Source: Amycolatopsis coloradensis (GTDB taxonomy: Bacteria > Actinomycetota > Actinomycetes > Mycobacteriales > Pseudonocardiaceae). From it: 64,000 nucleotides of DNA. Both the position numbers and the translations under genes were made by a program. The stretch is from the NCBI RefSeq assembly GCF_001953865.1, contig NZ_MQUQ01000009.1, forward strand, positions 1-64,000. The letters run 5' to 3'. This document shows, piece by piece, positions 1 to 9,551 of this stretch. The notes under the pieces were generated by a model that saw nothing but the letters and a program-made list of their open reading frames with translations, did no database searches and was not told the origin of the DNA. How positions within the stretch are numbered: position 1 is the stretch's first letter; the number at the start of each line of letters is the position of its first letter.

Positions 1-57
1 GTGTCGCGAAAGCCACTTTCAGGACATCAGACGTCCCGAAAGTGGCTTTCGCGACAC
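1..57. repeat. Dispersed palindrome, copy 1
   Basis: Perfect 20-base arms at 1-20 and 38-57, starting GTGTCGCGAAAGCCACTTTC, surround a 17-base spacer. The same arms recur at 16144-16196 and 23278-23334. The right flank at about 58-79 matches, in inverted form, the left flank of the third copy. It may continue beyond the window edge. Confidence 0.85.
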
Positions 58-100
58 CCGGGATGGCGGCCGCGCTCAACGCCAGAGTCCCGCTTCTGTC

Positions 101-145
101 GAGTGACTCGCGAACGGCAAGACGGCTAGAACGCCACTCACGACC
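101..145. repeat. Short inverted-repeat element related to the one at 61308-61419
   Basis: GAGTGACTCGCG at 101-112 faces GCCACTCACGACC at 133-145. Read on the minus strand, GGTCGTGAGTGGC opens the element exactly as it does at 61308. The function is unknown. It lies in the region downstream of prcA that has no gene. Confidence 0.4.
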
Positions 146-195
146 ATCCTGACCCAGTACCTGCCTGCGTCCACTGTGTACGGCGCGACCAAACA

Positions 196-232
196 TGAAA
201 GGCCCCTTCCCGGCAAGCGAAGGGGCCTTTCA
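196..232. terminator. Hairpin terminator after prcA
   Basis: The 14-base arms TGAAAGGCCCCTTC (196-209) and its complement (219-232) form a perfect stem with a 9-base loop, 13 bases beyond the prcA stop. It belongs to the GAAGG...CCTTC hairpin family seen throughout the window. Confidence 0.75.
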
Positions 233-244
233 CGACAAACTAGA

Positions 245-1006
245 TCAGTCCTTCTTGGACTCGCCTTCGGGCTTGTCGCCCTCGGCCTCGTCCTTCGCCG
301 GTTCCTCCGGCTCGGCGGGCAGCAGCGCGTCCAGCGCCGCCCCGGCCACCCGGCGGAACTTGCGGCCGCGCCGCTCCCGTTCCAGGACGGCGACCTCGAG
401 CTTCACCGGGTCCGAGTCGCCGTTCGCGGGCGTCGGGGTGTTCTCGCGCAACGCCTTCACCGCGACGCCGAGCGCCGCGCCCAGCTCCAGGTCCGACTCG
501 TAGCTGTCCTTCAGCTTCGTGGTGAGCGTGTCGGCCTGACCACCCATCACCACGAACTTCGGCTCGTCGAAGATCGAACCGTCGTAGGTCAAGCGGTAAA
601 GCTGGTCCTCGGCCGCGGTCACGCCGACCTCGGCGACGCAGATCTCCACCTCGAACGGCTTCAGCTGCTCGGTGAAGATGCTGCCCAGCGACGCGGCGTA
701 CGCGTTCGCCAGCGCACGCGCGCTGACGTCCCGCCGGTCGTACTGGTAGCCCTTCAGGTCCGCGTGCCGGATACCGGCGACACGAAGGTTCTCGAACTCG
801 CTGTAGCGGCCAACGGCCGCGAAGCCGATCCGGTCGTAGATCTCCGACACCTTGTGCAACGTCGCCGAGGGGTTCTCGGCCACGAACAGCACGCCACCGC
901 GGTACTTGAGCACGACCACGCTCCGGCCGCGCGCGATGCCCTTGCGCGCGATCTCGGAACGCTCCCGCATCAACTGCTCGGGAGAGGCGTACAACGGCAT
1001 CGTCAC
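245..1006 (-). CDS. prcA: 20S proteasome alpha subunit
   Basis: A 253-residue alpha-type subunit. It builds the outer rings and gate of the cytoplasmic 20S core, where the ring-shaped ATPase docks. The N-terminal [16 protein letters not shown] helix and the RKGIARGR segment are typical of actinobacterial PrcA, and there is no catalytic N-terminal threonine. The C-terminal tail is rich in Glu, Lys and Pro, as is usual for PrcA. The GTG start at 1006 is preferred because GGAG lies 7 bases upstream; ATG at 1000 is the alternative. It is the last gene of the pup-prcB-prcA series, 51 bases after prcB. pafA, which often follows, must lie outside the window. Confidence 0.97.
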   Translation of the reverse strand: MTMPLYASPEQLMRERSEIARKGIARGRSVVVLKYRGGVLFVAENPSATLHKVSEIYDRIGFAAVGRYSEFENLRVAGIRHADLKGYQYDRRDVSARALANAYAASLGSIFTEQLKPFEVEICVAEVGVTAAEDQLYRLTYDGSIFDEPKFVVMGGQADTLTTKLKDSYESDLELGAALGVAVKALRENTPTPANGDSDPVKLEVAVLERERRGRKFRRVAGAALDALLPAEPEEPAKDEAEGDKPEGESKKD

Positions 1007-1057
1007 TGTGGTGCTCCGCTCTTTCTGGCTCTCATCGGAAGGGGACAGGGGCGACGG

Positions 1058-1894
1058 CTAGCGCCCGCGCTCGGCGCGCGCGGCGACGATCGCCTCGGCC
1101 ACCGCGGTCGTCTGCTCCCGCGGCACCGCCACCGCGCCCTGCGCCGCGGTGATCGTCACGATCGTCGGGAAGATCCGGCGCACCAGATCCGGCCCGCCGG
1201 TCGCGGTGTCGTCGTCCGCCGCGTCGTACAGCGCTTCCACCGCCACCCGGATCGCGGCCTCGGCGTCCGCGTCCGGGTCGTGCAGCTTCTTCAGCGAGCC
1301 CTTCGCGAACAGCGAACCCGAACCGATGGCGTGGTACCCGGCGTTCTCCTCGTAGCGTCCGCCCGTCGCGTCGTACGAGACGATCCGGCCCGCGTGCTTC
1401 GCGTCCTCCGCGTCGAGGTCGTATCCGACGAACAACGGCAGCACGGCCAGGCCGGCCATCGCCATCTCGAGGTTGGACTTCACCAGCCCGGCGAGTTTGT
1501 TCGTCTTGCCGTCGAGCGAGAGCGAAACGCCCTCGATCTTCTCGTAGTGCGCCAGTTCGACCGCGTACAGCCGCACCATCTCGATCGCCAGCCCCGCCGA
1601 GCCCGCGATGCCCACGGCCGAGTACTCGTCGGTGACGTGCACCTTCTCCATGTCGCGCGAGGCGATCAGGTTGCCCGACGTCGCCCGCCGGTCACCGGCG
1701 ATCAGCACCCCGCCCGCGAACTTGACCGCGACGATCGTCGTCCCGTGCGGCGCGTCGAGCCCGGCCGCCCCGGACGCGACGCGCCGCTCCGGGAGCAGCT
1801 CAGGCGCCTGCGCCCGGAGGAAGTCCGAGAACGACGACGTCCCCGACGTGAAGTACGCGGCGGGCAGCGCCGACTTACCCGAGGTGTGTTCCAT
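1058..1894 (-). CDS. prcB: 20S proteasome beta subunit
   Basis: A 278-residue catalytic subunit of the inner rings. It is made with a propeptide of about 51 residues that is removed autocatalytically. The cleavage site is visible as Gly51/Thr52 in the stretch [10 protein letters not shown], so Thr52 becomes the N-terminal nucleophile. Downstream GDRRATSGN and the GSGS segment are family hallmarks. It sits between pup (72 bases upstream) and prcA, the standard order for co-assembly of alpha and beta rings. Confidence 0.97.
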   Translation of the reverse strand: MEHTSGKSALPAAYFTSGTSSFSDFLRAQAPELLPERRVASGAAGLDAPHGTTIVAVKFAGGVLIAGDRRATSGNLIASRDMEKVHVTDEYSAVGIAGSAGLAIEMVRLYAVELAHYEKIEGVSLSLDGKTNKLAGLVKSNLEMAMAGLAVLPLFVGYDLDAEDAKHAGRIVSYDATGGRYEENAGYHAIGSGSLFAKGSLKKLHDPDADAEAAIRVAVEALYDAADDDTATGGPDLVRRIFPTIVTITAAQGAVAVPREQTTAVAEAIVAARAERGR

Positions 1895-1966
1895 ACGTGC
1901 TCAAAGTTCCCATCTGTGTGATCCGCCGGCTCTGCGCGCGGCCGCATCCGGCCGCCGGAAGACGAG

Positions 1967-2161
1967 TTACTCGCCGCCCTTTTGCACATACGCGCGGACG
2001 AAGTCCTCGGCGTTCTCCTCGAGCACGTCGTCGATCTCGTCGAGGATCGTGTCGACGTCCTCACCGAGCTTCTCGCGTCGCTCCTGGCCCGCCGGACCGC
2101 CCTCCTCGAACTCTTCGTCCGAGTCGCCGCCGCCGTGCTTTTCGATCTTTTCCTGAGCCAT
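1967..2161 (-). CDS. pup: Prokaryotic ubiquitin-like protein Pup
   Basis: A 64-residue, acidic, intrinsically disordered modifier that PafA joins through its C-terminal glutamate to lysines of proteins destined for the proteasome. The start is ATG at 2161, because GGGAGGCGAG sits immediately upstream; earlier codons lack such a site. The central VDTILDEIDDVLEENAEDFV segment is the helix that forms a coiled coil with the ATPase. The protein ends GGE, so the gene encodes the ligation-ready glutamate directly and deamidation is not needed. Confidence 0.97.
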   Translation of the reverse strand: MAQEKIEKHGGGDSDEEFEEGGPAGQERREKLGEDVDTILDEIDDVLEENAEDFVRAYVQKGGE

Positions 2162-2257
2162 CTCGCCTCCCGGTGTGGCTGATGTTCCTAGCCTACCCAG
2201 CGGTCCCGACATTCCGCGGGATCCGTGATCGCTTAACCCTGAGGAAAGGAATTCCCG

Positions 2258-3760
2258 CTAGTCCGAACCGGTGAGGGCTTCCACCAGCTCCTCGGCTGTC
2301 GCGGAGTCGTCCAGCAACTTCCCCACGTGGGCCTTCGTGCCCCGCAGCGGCTCCAACGTCGGGATCCGCACCAGCGATTCCCTGCCGACGTCGAAGATGA
2401 CCGAATCCCAGGACGCCGCGGCGATGGAGCTGGCGTACTTCTCCAGCGCGCGGCCCCGGAAATAAGCCCTGGTGTCCGAAGGCGGGGTCGTGACCGCCTC
2501 CAGCACCTCCTCCTCGGTCACCAGGCGCTTCATCGAACCCCTGGTGACGAGCCTGTTGTACAGGCCCTTGTCCAACCGGACATCCGAGTACTGCAGGTCG
2601 ACCAGGCGCAATCGCGGCGCGCCCCAGGCCAGCTGGTCCCGAGCGCGGTAGCCCTCGAGCAACCGCAGCTTCGCGGGCCAGTCCAGCCTGTCCGCGCATT
2701 CCTGGGGGTCCCGCGCCAGCGCGTCCAGGATCTCGCCCCAGACCCGCAGGACCTCCTTGGAGGCCTCGTCCGCGCCGGTGCGCTCCAGGTTCGCCGACGC
2801 GATCTCGTGGTAGGCGAACTGGAGGTCCAGCCCGGTGTACTTACGCCCGTTGGCCAGCGACACCTTCGCCTTCAGCGTCGGGTCGTGGCTGATCTGGTGC
2901 ACCGCGCGCACCGGCTCGTCCAGCTTCAGGTCGTCGAACCGGATGCCGGCCTCGATCAGGTCCAGCACCAGCGCCGTCGTGCCGACCTTGAGATACGTCG
3001 AGTACTCGGCCAGGTTCGCGTCGCCGATGATGACGTGCAGCCGGCGGTACTTGTCCGCGTCGGCGTGCGGCTCGTCGCGGGTATTGATGATGCCGCGTTT
3101 GAGCGTCGTCTCCAGGCCGACCTCGACCTCGATGTAGTCGGAACGCTGCGAGAGCTGGAAGCCCGCTTCCTCGCTCTGCTGCCCGACACCGACGCGGCCC
3201 GAACCGGTCATCACCTGACGGGAGGCGAAGAACGGCGTCAGCCCCGCGATCACCGCGGTGAACGGCGTCGACCGCTGCATCAGGTAGTTCTCGTGCGTGC
3301 CGTAGCTCGCGCCCTTGCCGTCGACGTTGTTCTTGTACAGCTGCAAAGGCGGCTGGCCGGGCACGGTGGCGGCCTTGCGCGCCGCCTCCTCCATGACCCG
3401 CTCGCCCGCCTTGTCCCAGATGACCGCGTCGCGCGCGTTCGTCACCTCGGGCGCCGAGTACTCCGGGTGAGCGTGGTCGACGTACAGCCGCGCGCCGTTG
3501 GTCAGGATCACGTTCGCCGCGCCGAGGTCCTCGACGTCGGGATCGTGGCCCGGACCGCTCGGGCCGGTCAGGTCGAACCCACGGGCGTCACGCAGAGGCG
3601 ATTCCACCTCGTAGTCCCACCGTGCCCGCCTGGCCCGCGGGATGTCCGCCGCGGCCGCGTAGGCCAGCACGACCTGGGTCGAGGTAAGTACCGGGTTCGC
3701 CGTCGCGTCGCCCGGCACCGCGATGCCGTACTCGACTTCGGTTCCCATGATCCGCCGCAT
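2258..3760 (-). CDS. dop: Deamidase/depupylase Dop
   Basis: A 500-residue member of the carboxylate-amine ligase fold shared with PafA. It removes Pup from tagged proteins and, in GGQ species, deamidates Pup. The start at [13 protein letters not shown] is chosen because this is the conserved family N-terminus, with the nucleotide-binding E-x-E type motif at [19 protein letters not shown] and the long Dop loop after it, absent from PafA, separate Dop from the ligase. Since the neighbouring Pup ends in GGE, depupylation is the likely main role here. GGTGGTGGGT precedes the start. Confidence 0.96.
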   Translation of the reverse strand: MRRIMGTEVEYGIAVPGDATANPVLTSTQVVLAYAAAADIPRARRARWDYEVESPLRDARGFDLTGPSGPGHDPDVEDLGAANVILTNGARLYVDHAHPEYSAPEVTNARDAVIWDKAGERVMEEAARKAATVPGQPPLQLYKNNVDGKGASYGTHENYLMQRSTPFTAVIAGLTPFFASRQVMTGSGRVGVGQQSEEAGFQLSQRSDYIEVEVGLETTLKRGIINTRDEPHADADKYRRLHVIIGDANLAEYSTYLKVGTTALVLDLIEAGIRFDDLKLDEPVRAVHQISHDPTLKAKVSLANGRKYTGLDLQFAYHEIASANLERTGADEASKEVLRVWGEILDALARDPQECADRLDWPAKLRLLEGYRARDQLAWGAPRLRLVDLQYSDVRLDKGLYNRLVTRGSMKRLVTEEEVLEAVTTPPSDTRAYFRGRALEKYASSIAAASWDSVIFDVGRESLVRIPTLEPLRGTKAHVGKLLDDSATAEELVEALTGSD

Positions 3761-3803
3761 ACCCACCACCCTACGGGGTCGGGGCCGTGCGACGATGCCC
3801 CCC

Positions 3804-4322
3804 ATGTCAGGCGGTGACGAACTCGTTGCGCTCTATGACCTCGGCGGAAGCGCCGTGGGGGCGGCCACCCGCTCCCGGGTCCGCGCCGAGGGACTGTGGC
3901 ACGCGGCGGGCGTGGTGTTGGTCCGTTCGGGTGATGGAAGCTCCGTCTACGTGCACCTGCGTACGCCGACGAAGGACGTCTATCCCTCCACATGGGACTG
4001 CTGGGCGGGCGGCGTCGTCGCGGCGGGTGAGACACCGGAGGGCTGCGCGCGCCGTGAACTGGCTGAAGAACTGGGTGTTCACGGAGTGGAACTACGGCCG
4101 CTTTTCACCCATGTCCACGACGTGGGCACGATCCGCTGCCACAACTTCGCCTTCGAAGCACGGTGGGACGGCCCCTTCGTCCATCAGCCGTCCGAAGTCG
4201 TCGAAGGGCGATGGCTGACGCTGGGCGAGTTGCGTTCGTGGCTCGACGATCCGGAAAGCCGGTTCGTGCCGGACGGACGTCTCGGCGCCTTGGAATGGTT
4301 CCGGCGGGAAGCCGCCCGCTAG
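3804..4322 (+). CDS. NUDIX hydrolase
   Basis: A 172-residue hydrolase of nucleoside-diphosphate-linked substrates. The Nudix box begins [13 protein letters not shown] and ends [10 protein letters not shown], matching G-x5-E-x7-REL-x-EE-x-G. The layout, with [13 protein letters not shown] before the box, resembles IPP isomerase-like or MutT-like Nudix proteins; the substrate is unknown. ATG at 3804 follows GACGAT by 7 bases, which suggests a leaderless mRNA. It diverges from dop, and its stop overlaps that of the convergent lipoprotein gene in a shared CTAG. Confidence 0.88.
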   Translation: MSGGDELVALYDLGGSAVGAATRSRVRAEGLWHAAGVVLVRSGDGSSVYVHLRTPTKDVYPSTWDCWAGGVVAAGETPEGCARRELAEELGVHGVELRPLFTHVHDVGTIRCHNFAFEARWDGPFVHQPSEVVEGRWLTLGELRSWLDDPESRFVPDGRLGALEWFRREAAR

Positions 4323-4921
4323 GCCGAACGGAGGCGCTGCGCGACGAGCGGCAGCAGCCGTTTCGCCGCCTCGGTCGCCCGAGCCTCGGTCCCGGCGGTC
4401 ACGCTGAGGGCGGAGACGAGCTTCCCCTTGGCGAGCAACACGGTGCACGTCGTGCCCGCACACCAAGCGCGCTGTCCTTCGACGCCGGTTTGCTTCGCCA
4501 GGGTGAGCTTCTTGCCTTCGCAGTCAGCCTGGGTGACGACGTCCGAAGCGTCGCGGTCGGTGTACTCGGTGACCTGATGTTCCAGCGTCGAACCACTCGG
4601 GTACGACCACGCCGTCGAGCGGCTGGTGCCGCGGGTGAGACCGGTCAGGCAACCGGACACCTTGCTCTCGCCCGGGACGACCTCTTCCTCCGCGACGTCC
4701 TCGTCGGTCAGCAACGCGGCGGAAACGGCCGCGGGGACGGGAGCCGAGGTCGGCGGCGGGATCGGGGCGGCTTGTGGCCTGACCGAGGGCTGCGCGGGTT
4801 CGGCCGCGGGCGTCGGTGTCGGGTCCTCGTAGTAGGTGTCGAGGTCGTTGGGACGGTCGGCGCAGCCCGACAAACCGAACAGGGCGACCGTCGCCACCGC
4901 GAGCACCTGCCGATGACGCAC
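4319..4921 (-). CDS. Secreted lipoprotein of unknown function
   Basis: A 200-residue protein with a lipoprotein signal peptide: basic VRHRQ, a hydrophobic core, then lipobox LSGC at about residues 19-22. A Pro/Ala-rich linker of about 50 residues leads to a domain with two pairs of cysteines that could form disulfides on the cell surface. GTG at 4921 is preferred over TTG at 4927 because GGGGAGG sits 6 bases before it. I do not recognise the domain. The layout resembles actinobacterial DUF3558-type lipoproteins, but this is not certain. Confidence 0.75.
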   Translation of the reverse strand: MRHRQVLAVATVALFGLSGCADRPNDLDTYYEDPTPTPAAEPAQPSVRPQAAPIPPPTSAPVPAAVSAALLTDEDVAEEEVVPGESKVSGCLTGLTRGTSRSTAWSYPSGSTLEHQVTEYTDRDASDVVTQADCEGKKLTLAKQTGVEGQRAWCAGTTCTVLLAKGKLVSALSVTAGTEARATEAAKRLLPLVAQRLRSA

Positions 4922-4976
4922 CCTCAAGCCTCCCCGGTCACCCGCCAGACGTTTGCCGCGAGACTAGTCCAGCCCT

Positions 4977-5933
4977 TCAGTGCCAGCCGAGGCAGGACCT
5001 GTGCCGCCAGTAGGCGACCGGTTCTTCGGCGAGTCCTGCCAGCTCGTCGAGTTCGTCCGCGGTCAGTTTCGCCCTCGTGGCAACGAGATTGTCCGCGAGC
5101 TGCGCCGTGCTCGACGGGCCGATGACCGCGACCGGCCGCCAGTCCTGCGCCAGTACCGCCGCGATCGCCACCGCGTCCGGGCCCGCCTCGTGTTCTCGCG
5201 CGATCCTCGCGAGCGCCGCCGGTGGCTCGACCACCAGCCGTCCGTTCGCGACGGTTTCCTTGACCAAGACCTGTTTCCCGGCCGCGTGCGCCTCGGCGAG
5301 CGCCGGGCCGACGGAGGGTTCGAGCAGGTTCCACGTCGATTGCACGGCGCTGAAGACCGGCGTTCCGGACACTTCCAGCTCGAACGCCCTGCGGACCGCG
5401 TCGGCCTGTGCGGGCCCGGAGGTGGAGAAGCCCACCGGGACGCCGTCGGCGGCGGTGAGTTCGGCCAGCGCGCCGACGAGCCGGTCGTCGGTGAACAGCG
5501 GACTGTCCACAGTGAGCGAGTGGACCTGGTAGAGCGAGACCGCCTTCCCCAGCAGGCCAACGGTTTCCGCCCACTGCTCGGCGAACCGCGCCGCGGTGTG
5601 CTCCTTGACCTCGTGCACTTCCGCGTCGAGCTTCCACTCCCCCACGTAGCGGTAGCCCCATTTGCTCGACACCGTCACGTCCGCATGGCCCCGATCGGCG
5701 AGCCAGCCGGCGAGGAACTCTTCGGAGGAACCATACGATCGGGCGACATCGATCCAGCGGACACCGGCCTGGTACGCGTCGTCGAGCACGGCATGGGTCG
5801 CCGCGCGCATCGCGGCGAATTCCCGTCCCGGCGGCAGCGCGTCGACCCGGCCGAGATTGAGGTAGGCGGGCCTGCCGAGCGCCGCCAGCCCGACGGCGAC
5901 CCGTTCGCCGACGTGGATTTCCGACTCTCTCAC
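4977..5933 (-). CDS. Aldo/keto reductase
   Basis: A 318-residue NADPH-dependent oxidoreductase of the TIM-barrel AKR superfamily. The catalytic tetrad is visible: Asp62 in IDVARSYG, Tyr67, Lys91 in SSKWGY and His138 in YQVHSL. The C-terminal VIGPSST motif binds the cofactor phosphate. The GTG start at 5933 overlaps the stop of the upstream gene (GTGA), so the two are translationally coupled. The substrate is unknown. Confidence 0.9.
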   Translation of the reverse strand: MRESEIHVGERVAVGLAALGRPAYLNLGRVDALPPGREFAAMRAATHAVLDDAYQAGVRWIDVARSYGSSEEFLAGWLADRGHADVTVSSKWGYRYVGEWKLDAEVHEVKEHTAARFAEQWAETVGLLGKAVSLYQVHSLTVDSPLFTDDRLVGALAELTAADGVPVGFSTSGPAQADAVRRAFELEVSGTPVFSAVQSTWNLLEPSVGPALAEAHAAGKQVLVKETVANGRLVVEPPAALARIAREHEAGPDAVAIAAVLAQDWRPVAVIGPSSTAQLADNLVATRAKLTADELDELAGLAEEPVAYWRHRSCLGWH

Positions 5934-6274
5934 CGGGCTCCTTCGTTCTTGTGCCGGAGGATCGCGAGCCACTGGCCTGAGTTCTGCGCCTGCCGATGGA
6001 GCTTCTCGAGGCGGGCCGCCGGAGCCCGAACGTAACCCTTGCCGAAGACCGGCGCGATCTGACGGAGACTGGCGCCCTCCTCCCTGGCGGCGAGCAGCGC
6101 CCAGTCGGACGCGTCGGCGCAGGCCGCGGAGGCGCGCCGCAACTCCCCCAGGATCTCGATGAGTTCGGGGGCGCTCACCTCCCCCGCCCGCACGGCGGCG
6201 GCCGTCGTTTCCAGCCATGCCAGGACATCGGCCTCGGTGATCGGCGCGCGCGGGCGCCCAGGGGATTCGCTCAC
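5930..6274 (-). CDS. Small helical protein with a possible helix-turn-helix
   Basis: A 114-residue protein that I do not recognise as a named family. It is mostly helical: an N-terminal helix ADVLAWLETTAAAVRAG, a middle helix APELIEILGELRRAS, then EEGASLRQIAPVFGKGYVR, which reads like a helix-turn-helix with an arginine-rich recognition part. It overlaps the aldo/keto reductase by GTGA, so it may regulate or act with it. The GTG start at 6274 faces the DMT transporter across a region with a GTATA...TATAC inverted repeat at 6283-6298. Confidence 0.7.
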   Translation of the reverse strand: MSESPGRPRAPITEADVLAWLETTAAAVRAGEVSAPELIEILGELRRASAACADASDWALLAAREEGASLRQIAPVFGKGYVRAPAARLEKLHRQAQNSGQWLAILRHKNEGAR

Positions 6275-6416
6275 GGCCGATGAGTATAGGCCGTTATACG
6301 CATACCTGGCGGGATCGCCACGCGGAGGCGTGGACCACATCGTCCGAAAACCGCTGGAGTACACAGTGGATTCCCGCTTCACTGAGTTCGAAGTCGAAGA
6401 CTCGGAAGAAGGACAA

Positions 6417-7328
6417 TTGGGACGTTTCGGTATCACGATCCGGTTCGCGGCACTCGCGATCGTGTGGGGCGCGAGTTTCCTGTTCATCAAGGTCGGCCTC
6501 ACCGGCCTTTCGCCGGCTCAGGTGGCGCTCTCCCGCATCTGCCTCGGCGCGCTGGCGCTGATCGCCATCGCCGCCTGGCGGCGAAAGCCACTTCCCCGCG
6601 ATCCGGCGCTCTGGGGCCATCTCGCGGTCGTCTCCGTGCTGCTGTGCGTCATCCCGTTCCTGCTGTTCTCCTGGGCCGAGCAGTACATCTCCTCCGGGCT
6701 CGCCAGCATTTTCAACGCGACGACCCCGCTGATCACCATGCTCATCGCCGCCGCGGCCCTGCCGTCGGAGCGTTTCACGAAGGCCCGCACGACCGGCCTG
6801 ATCCTCGGTTTCCTCGGTGTGCTCACCATCGTCGGGGTCTGGCAAGGGATCGACGTGTCCCACGAACTGACCGCGCAACTGGCGTGCCTCGGCGCGACGA
6901 CCTGCTACGGGATCTCGTTCGTTTACGTGCGGCGGTTCATCTCCTGGCGGAACCTCGACGCGCCGACCATCGCGCTCGGGCAGGTCTGCTGCGGCGCCGT
7001 CGTGATGCTGGTGCTCGCGCCGTTCATCGCGACCACGCCGGTGCGCCTCGACACGACGATCGTCCTCAGCATGATCGCGCTCGGGGCACTGGGCACCGGG
7101 CTCGCCTACGCCTGGAACGCGTCGATCATCGCCGCGTGGGGCGCGTCGAACGCGTCGGCGGTGACCTACCTCACACCCGTCGTGGGAGTACTGCTCGGCG
7201 TTCTGGTCCTCGACGAACCCTTGGCGTGGAACCAGCCCGCCGGAGCGCTGCTCGTCGTCCTGGGGATCCTGGCCGCGCACGGTCGCCTGAGCCCGCGCAA
7301 AAAGGTCGAGGAACCCGTAGCCGTATAG
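6417..7328 (+). CDS. EamA/DMT-family transporter
   Basis: About 303 residues with ten predicted membrane helices in two repeated EamA halves. The first helix begins ITIRFAALAIVWGASFLF and the second repeat contains GVLLGVLVLDEPLAW, both typical of drug/metabolite exporters. The substrate is unknown. TTG at 6417 is preferred because GAAGAAGGA lies just upstream and the 50 bases before it have poor third-position GC. GTG at 6366, giving 17 more residues, is the alternative. It diverges from the small helical protein gene. Confidence 0.85.
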   Translation: MGRFGITIRFAALAIVWGASFLFIKVGLTGLSPAQVALSRICLGALALIAIAAWRRKPLPRDPALWGHLAVVSVLLCVIPFLLFSWAEQYISSGLASIFNATTPLITMLIAAAALPSERFTKARTTGLILGFLGVLTIVGVWQGIDVSHELTAQLACLGATTCYGISFVYVRRFISWRNLDAPTIALGQVCCGAVVMLVLAPFIATTPVRLDTTIVLSMIALGALGTGLAYAWNASIIAAWGASNASAVTYLTPVVGVLLGVLVLDEPLAWNQPAGALLVVLGILAAHGRLSPRKKVEEPVAV

Positions 7329-7334
7329 ACACGA

Positions 7335-7378
7335 CGAAGGGGCCCTTCACCGCATGCCAGCGGTGAGGGGCCCCTTCG
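7335..7378. terminator. Bidirectional hairpin between the DMT transporter and arc
   Basis: Arms of 19 bases (7335-7353 and 7360-7378) pair with a single G-T wobble around a 6-base loop. The core is CGAAGGGGCCC. It lies between two convergent genes and has no long T tract. Confidence 0.8.
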
Positions 7379-7385
7379 GCTCGTT

Positions 7386-9188
7386 CTACAGGTACTGACC
7401 GGTGTTCGTGGCGGTGTCGATCGCCCGCCCCGAATCCTGGTTCTTGCCGGTGACGAGCGTGCGGATGTAGACGATCCGCTCGCCCTTCTTGCCGGAGATC
7501 CGGGCCCAGTCGTCCGGGTTGGTGGTGTTCGGCAGGTCCTCGTTCTCCGCGAACTCGTCGACGATCGCGTCCAGCAGGTGCTGCACACGCAGGCCGGGCT
7601 GCTTGGTCTCCAGCACCGACTTGATGGCCGACTTCTTCGCCCGGTCCACGATGTTCTGGATCATCGCGCCCGAGTTGAAGTCACGGAAGTACAGGACCTC
7701 CTTGTCACCGTTGGCGTAGGTGACCTCGAGGAACCGGTTCTCGTCCGTCTCCTCGTACATCCGCTCGACCGTATGCTGGATCATCGCGTCGAACGTCGCC
7801 CTGCGGTCCCCGCCGAACTCTTCGAGATCGTCGGCGTGGATCGGCAGACCGTCGGACAGGTACTTGGAGAAGATGTCCTTCGCGCCTTCGGCGTCCGGAC
7901 GCTCGATCTTGATCTTGACGTCGAGCCGGCCCGGCCGCAGGATCGCCGGGTCGATCATGTCTTCACGGTTGGAGGCGCCGATGACGATGACGTTCTCCAG
8001 GCCCTCGACACCGTCGATCTCCGAGAGCAGCTGCGGGACGATCGTGGTCTCCACGTCGGAGGACACGCCCGAACCGCGGGTGCGGAAAATCGAGTCCATC
8101 TCGTCGAAGAACACGATCACCGGGGTGCCTTCGGAGGCCTTTTCCCGAGCCCGCTGGAAGATCAGGCGGATATGCCGCTCGGTCTCCCCGACGAACTTGT
8201 TCAACAGCTCCGGACCCTTGATGTTCAGGAAGTAGGACTTCCCGTCCGCCTTGTCGCCGCGTGCTTCCGCGACCTTCTTGGCGAGCGAGTTGGCCACCGC
8301 CTTGGCGATGAGGGTCTTACCGCAGCCAGGAGGCCCGTAGAGCAGCACGCCCTTCGGCGGGCGCAGCTGGTACTCCTGGTAGAGATCCGCGTGCAGGAAC
8401 GGCAGCTCGACGGCGTCTCGGATCTGCTCGATCTGCCGGGTGAGGCCACCGATGTCCTCGTATTGGACATCGGGCACCTCCTCCAGCACGAGATCCTCGA
8501 CCTCCGCCTTCGGCACACGCTCGTAGGCGTAACCGGCTTTCGAGTCGACCAGCAGGGAATCGCCCGGCTTGAGGGGCTGCTCGGCCAGCGGATCGGAGAG
8601 CAGGACGACCCGCTCCTCGTCCGCGTGCCCGACCACGAGCGCACGGGGGCTACCGCCCTCGACGTCCGGGGCCAGCACCTCGCGCAGTGCGCAGACCTCG
8701 CCGATCTTCTCGAAGTCGCCGCCTTCAACGACGGTGAGCGCCTCGTTGAGCCGCAACGCCTGTCCCCGTTGCAGCGACGAGACCTCGACCGCGGGTGAGA
8801 CCGAAACCCGCATCTTGCGGCCCGCGGTGAACACGTCCACCGTGTTGTCCTCGTATGCGGTCACGAACACGCCGTAACCGCTCGGAGGTTGGGCCAGCCT
8901 GTCGACCTCCTCTCGCAACGCGAGCAACTGGCCACGCGCCTCGCGGAGCGTCTCGACCAGTTTCGTGTTGCGTTCCGTGAGTTGGCTCACTCGTTCCGAC
9001 GCTTCGGCGAGTCGCTGCTCCAGCACTCGGTTCTGACGTGGCGAATCGGTGAGCTTCCGGCGCAGCAGGGCCACTTCCTCCTCGAGGAAGCGAATTTGAC
9101 GTGCCTGCTCGTCGGATGTGGTTCCAGCTCCGGTCGTTTCTGAAGGGTCGGCCTCCTCGCGCCGACCTCCGGGAAGGTCATGATGCAT
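7386..9188 (-). CDS. arc: Proteasome-associated AAA ATPase (ARC/Mpa)
   Basis: A 600-residue hexameric unfoldase that captures pupylated proteins and feeds them into the 20S core. Residues about 28-100 form the coiled coil that binds Pup, about 105-230 are the two OB rings, and the AAA domain has Walker A GPPGCGKT at 285-292 and Walker B FFDEMD at 360-365. The C-terminus is QYL, the motif that docks into the alpha-ring pockets. The start is MHHDLPGG at 9188, preceded by GAGGAGG; upstream codons look non-coding. Confidence 0.97.
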   Translation of the reverse strand: MHHDLPGGRREEADPSETTGAGTTSDEQARQIRFLEEEVALLRRKLTDSPRQNRVLEQRLAEASERVSQLTERNTKLVETLREARGQLLALREEVDRLAQPPSGYGVFVTAYEDNTVDVFTAGRKMRVSVSPAVEVSSLQRGQALRLNEALTVVEGGDFEKIGEVCALREVLAPDVEGGSPRALVVGHADEERVVLLSDPLAEQPLKPGDSLLVDSKAGYAYERVPKAEVEDLVLEEVPDVQYEDIGGLTRQIEQIRDAVELPFLHADLYQEYQLRPPKGVLLYGPPGCGKTLIAKAVANSLAKKVAEARGDKADGKSYFLNIKGPELLNKFVGETERHIRLIFQRAREKASEGTPVIVFFDEMDSIFRTRGSGVSSDVETTIVPQLLSEIDGVEGLENVIVIGASNREDMIDPAILRPGRLDVKIKIERPDAEGAKDIFSKYLSDGLPIHADDLEEFGGDRRATFDAMIQHTVERMYEETDENRFLEVTYANGDKEVLYFRDFNSGAMIQNIVDRAKKSAIKSVLETKQPGLRVQHLLDAIVDEFAENEDLPNTTNPDDWARISGKKGERIVYIRTLVTGKNQDSGRAIDTATNTGQYL

Positions 9189-9551
9189 TGGGCACCTCCT
9201 CGGAGTGCTTTTCATTCCACGGTACCGGCGATCACCGACAATAAAAGGCCTTTCCGCATCACAAGATCGGCGCGTCGCGTTCCGGACGACCTGACAGCAC
9301 GTACGTTCCCGCCGCGCAAGAGGCCATCCCGGTGCCGGGTCCGACACTCCCATGGTCACAATCCGTCCACCTGCCCTGACCTGCGACGGACTACCCGGCT
9401 CCGTCCGGGTGCAAACCGGGTTCCGGTATCAGTTCGGCCCTAATCGAGCGGCGATCCGGCTCGATGGCTAGCATCGGGCCGACGTTCGCCGGGGAGGCGG
9501 AACGGCATGTCGAGTTGAGCATTTTCGCAGAACAGCTAGGGGGCAACAGCC
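9189..9551. other. 363-base intergenic region between divergent arc and a membrane-protein gene
   Basis: No gene is supported. On the minus strand, TATTGT (9238-9243) with TTGTGA about 15 bases further upstream is a possible arc promoter. On the plus strand, TAGCAT (9469-9474) is a possible -10 for the gene at 9552. Nothing else stands out. Confidence 0.4.

Noticed and set aside
195..503. Small ORF starting in the terminator after prcA
   Set aside because: It begins in the hairpin and continues antisense to prcA.
176..1921. Long open frame on the plus strand over prcA and prcB
   Set aside because: It is arginine-rich and runs antisense to two certain proteasome genes, a usual artefact of high GC.
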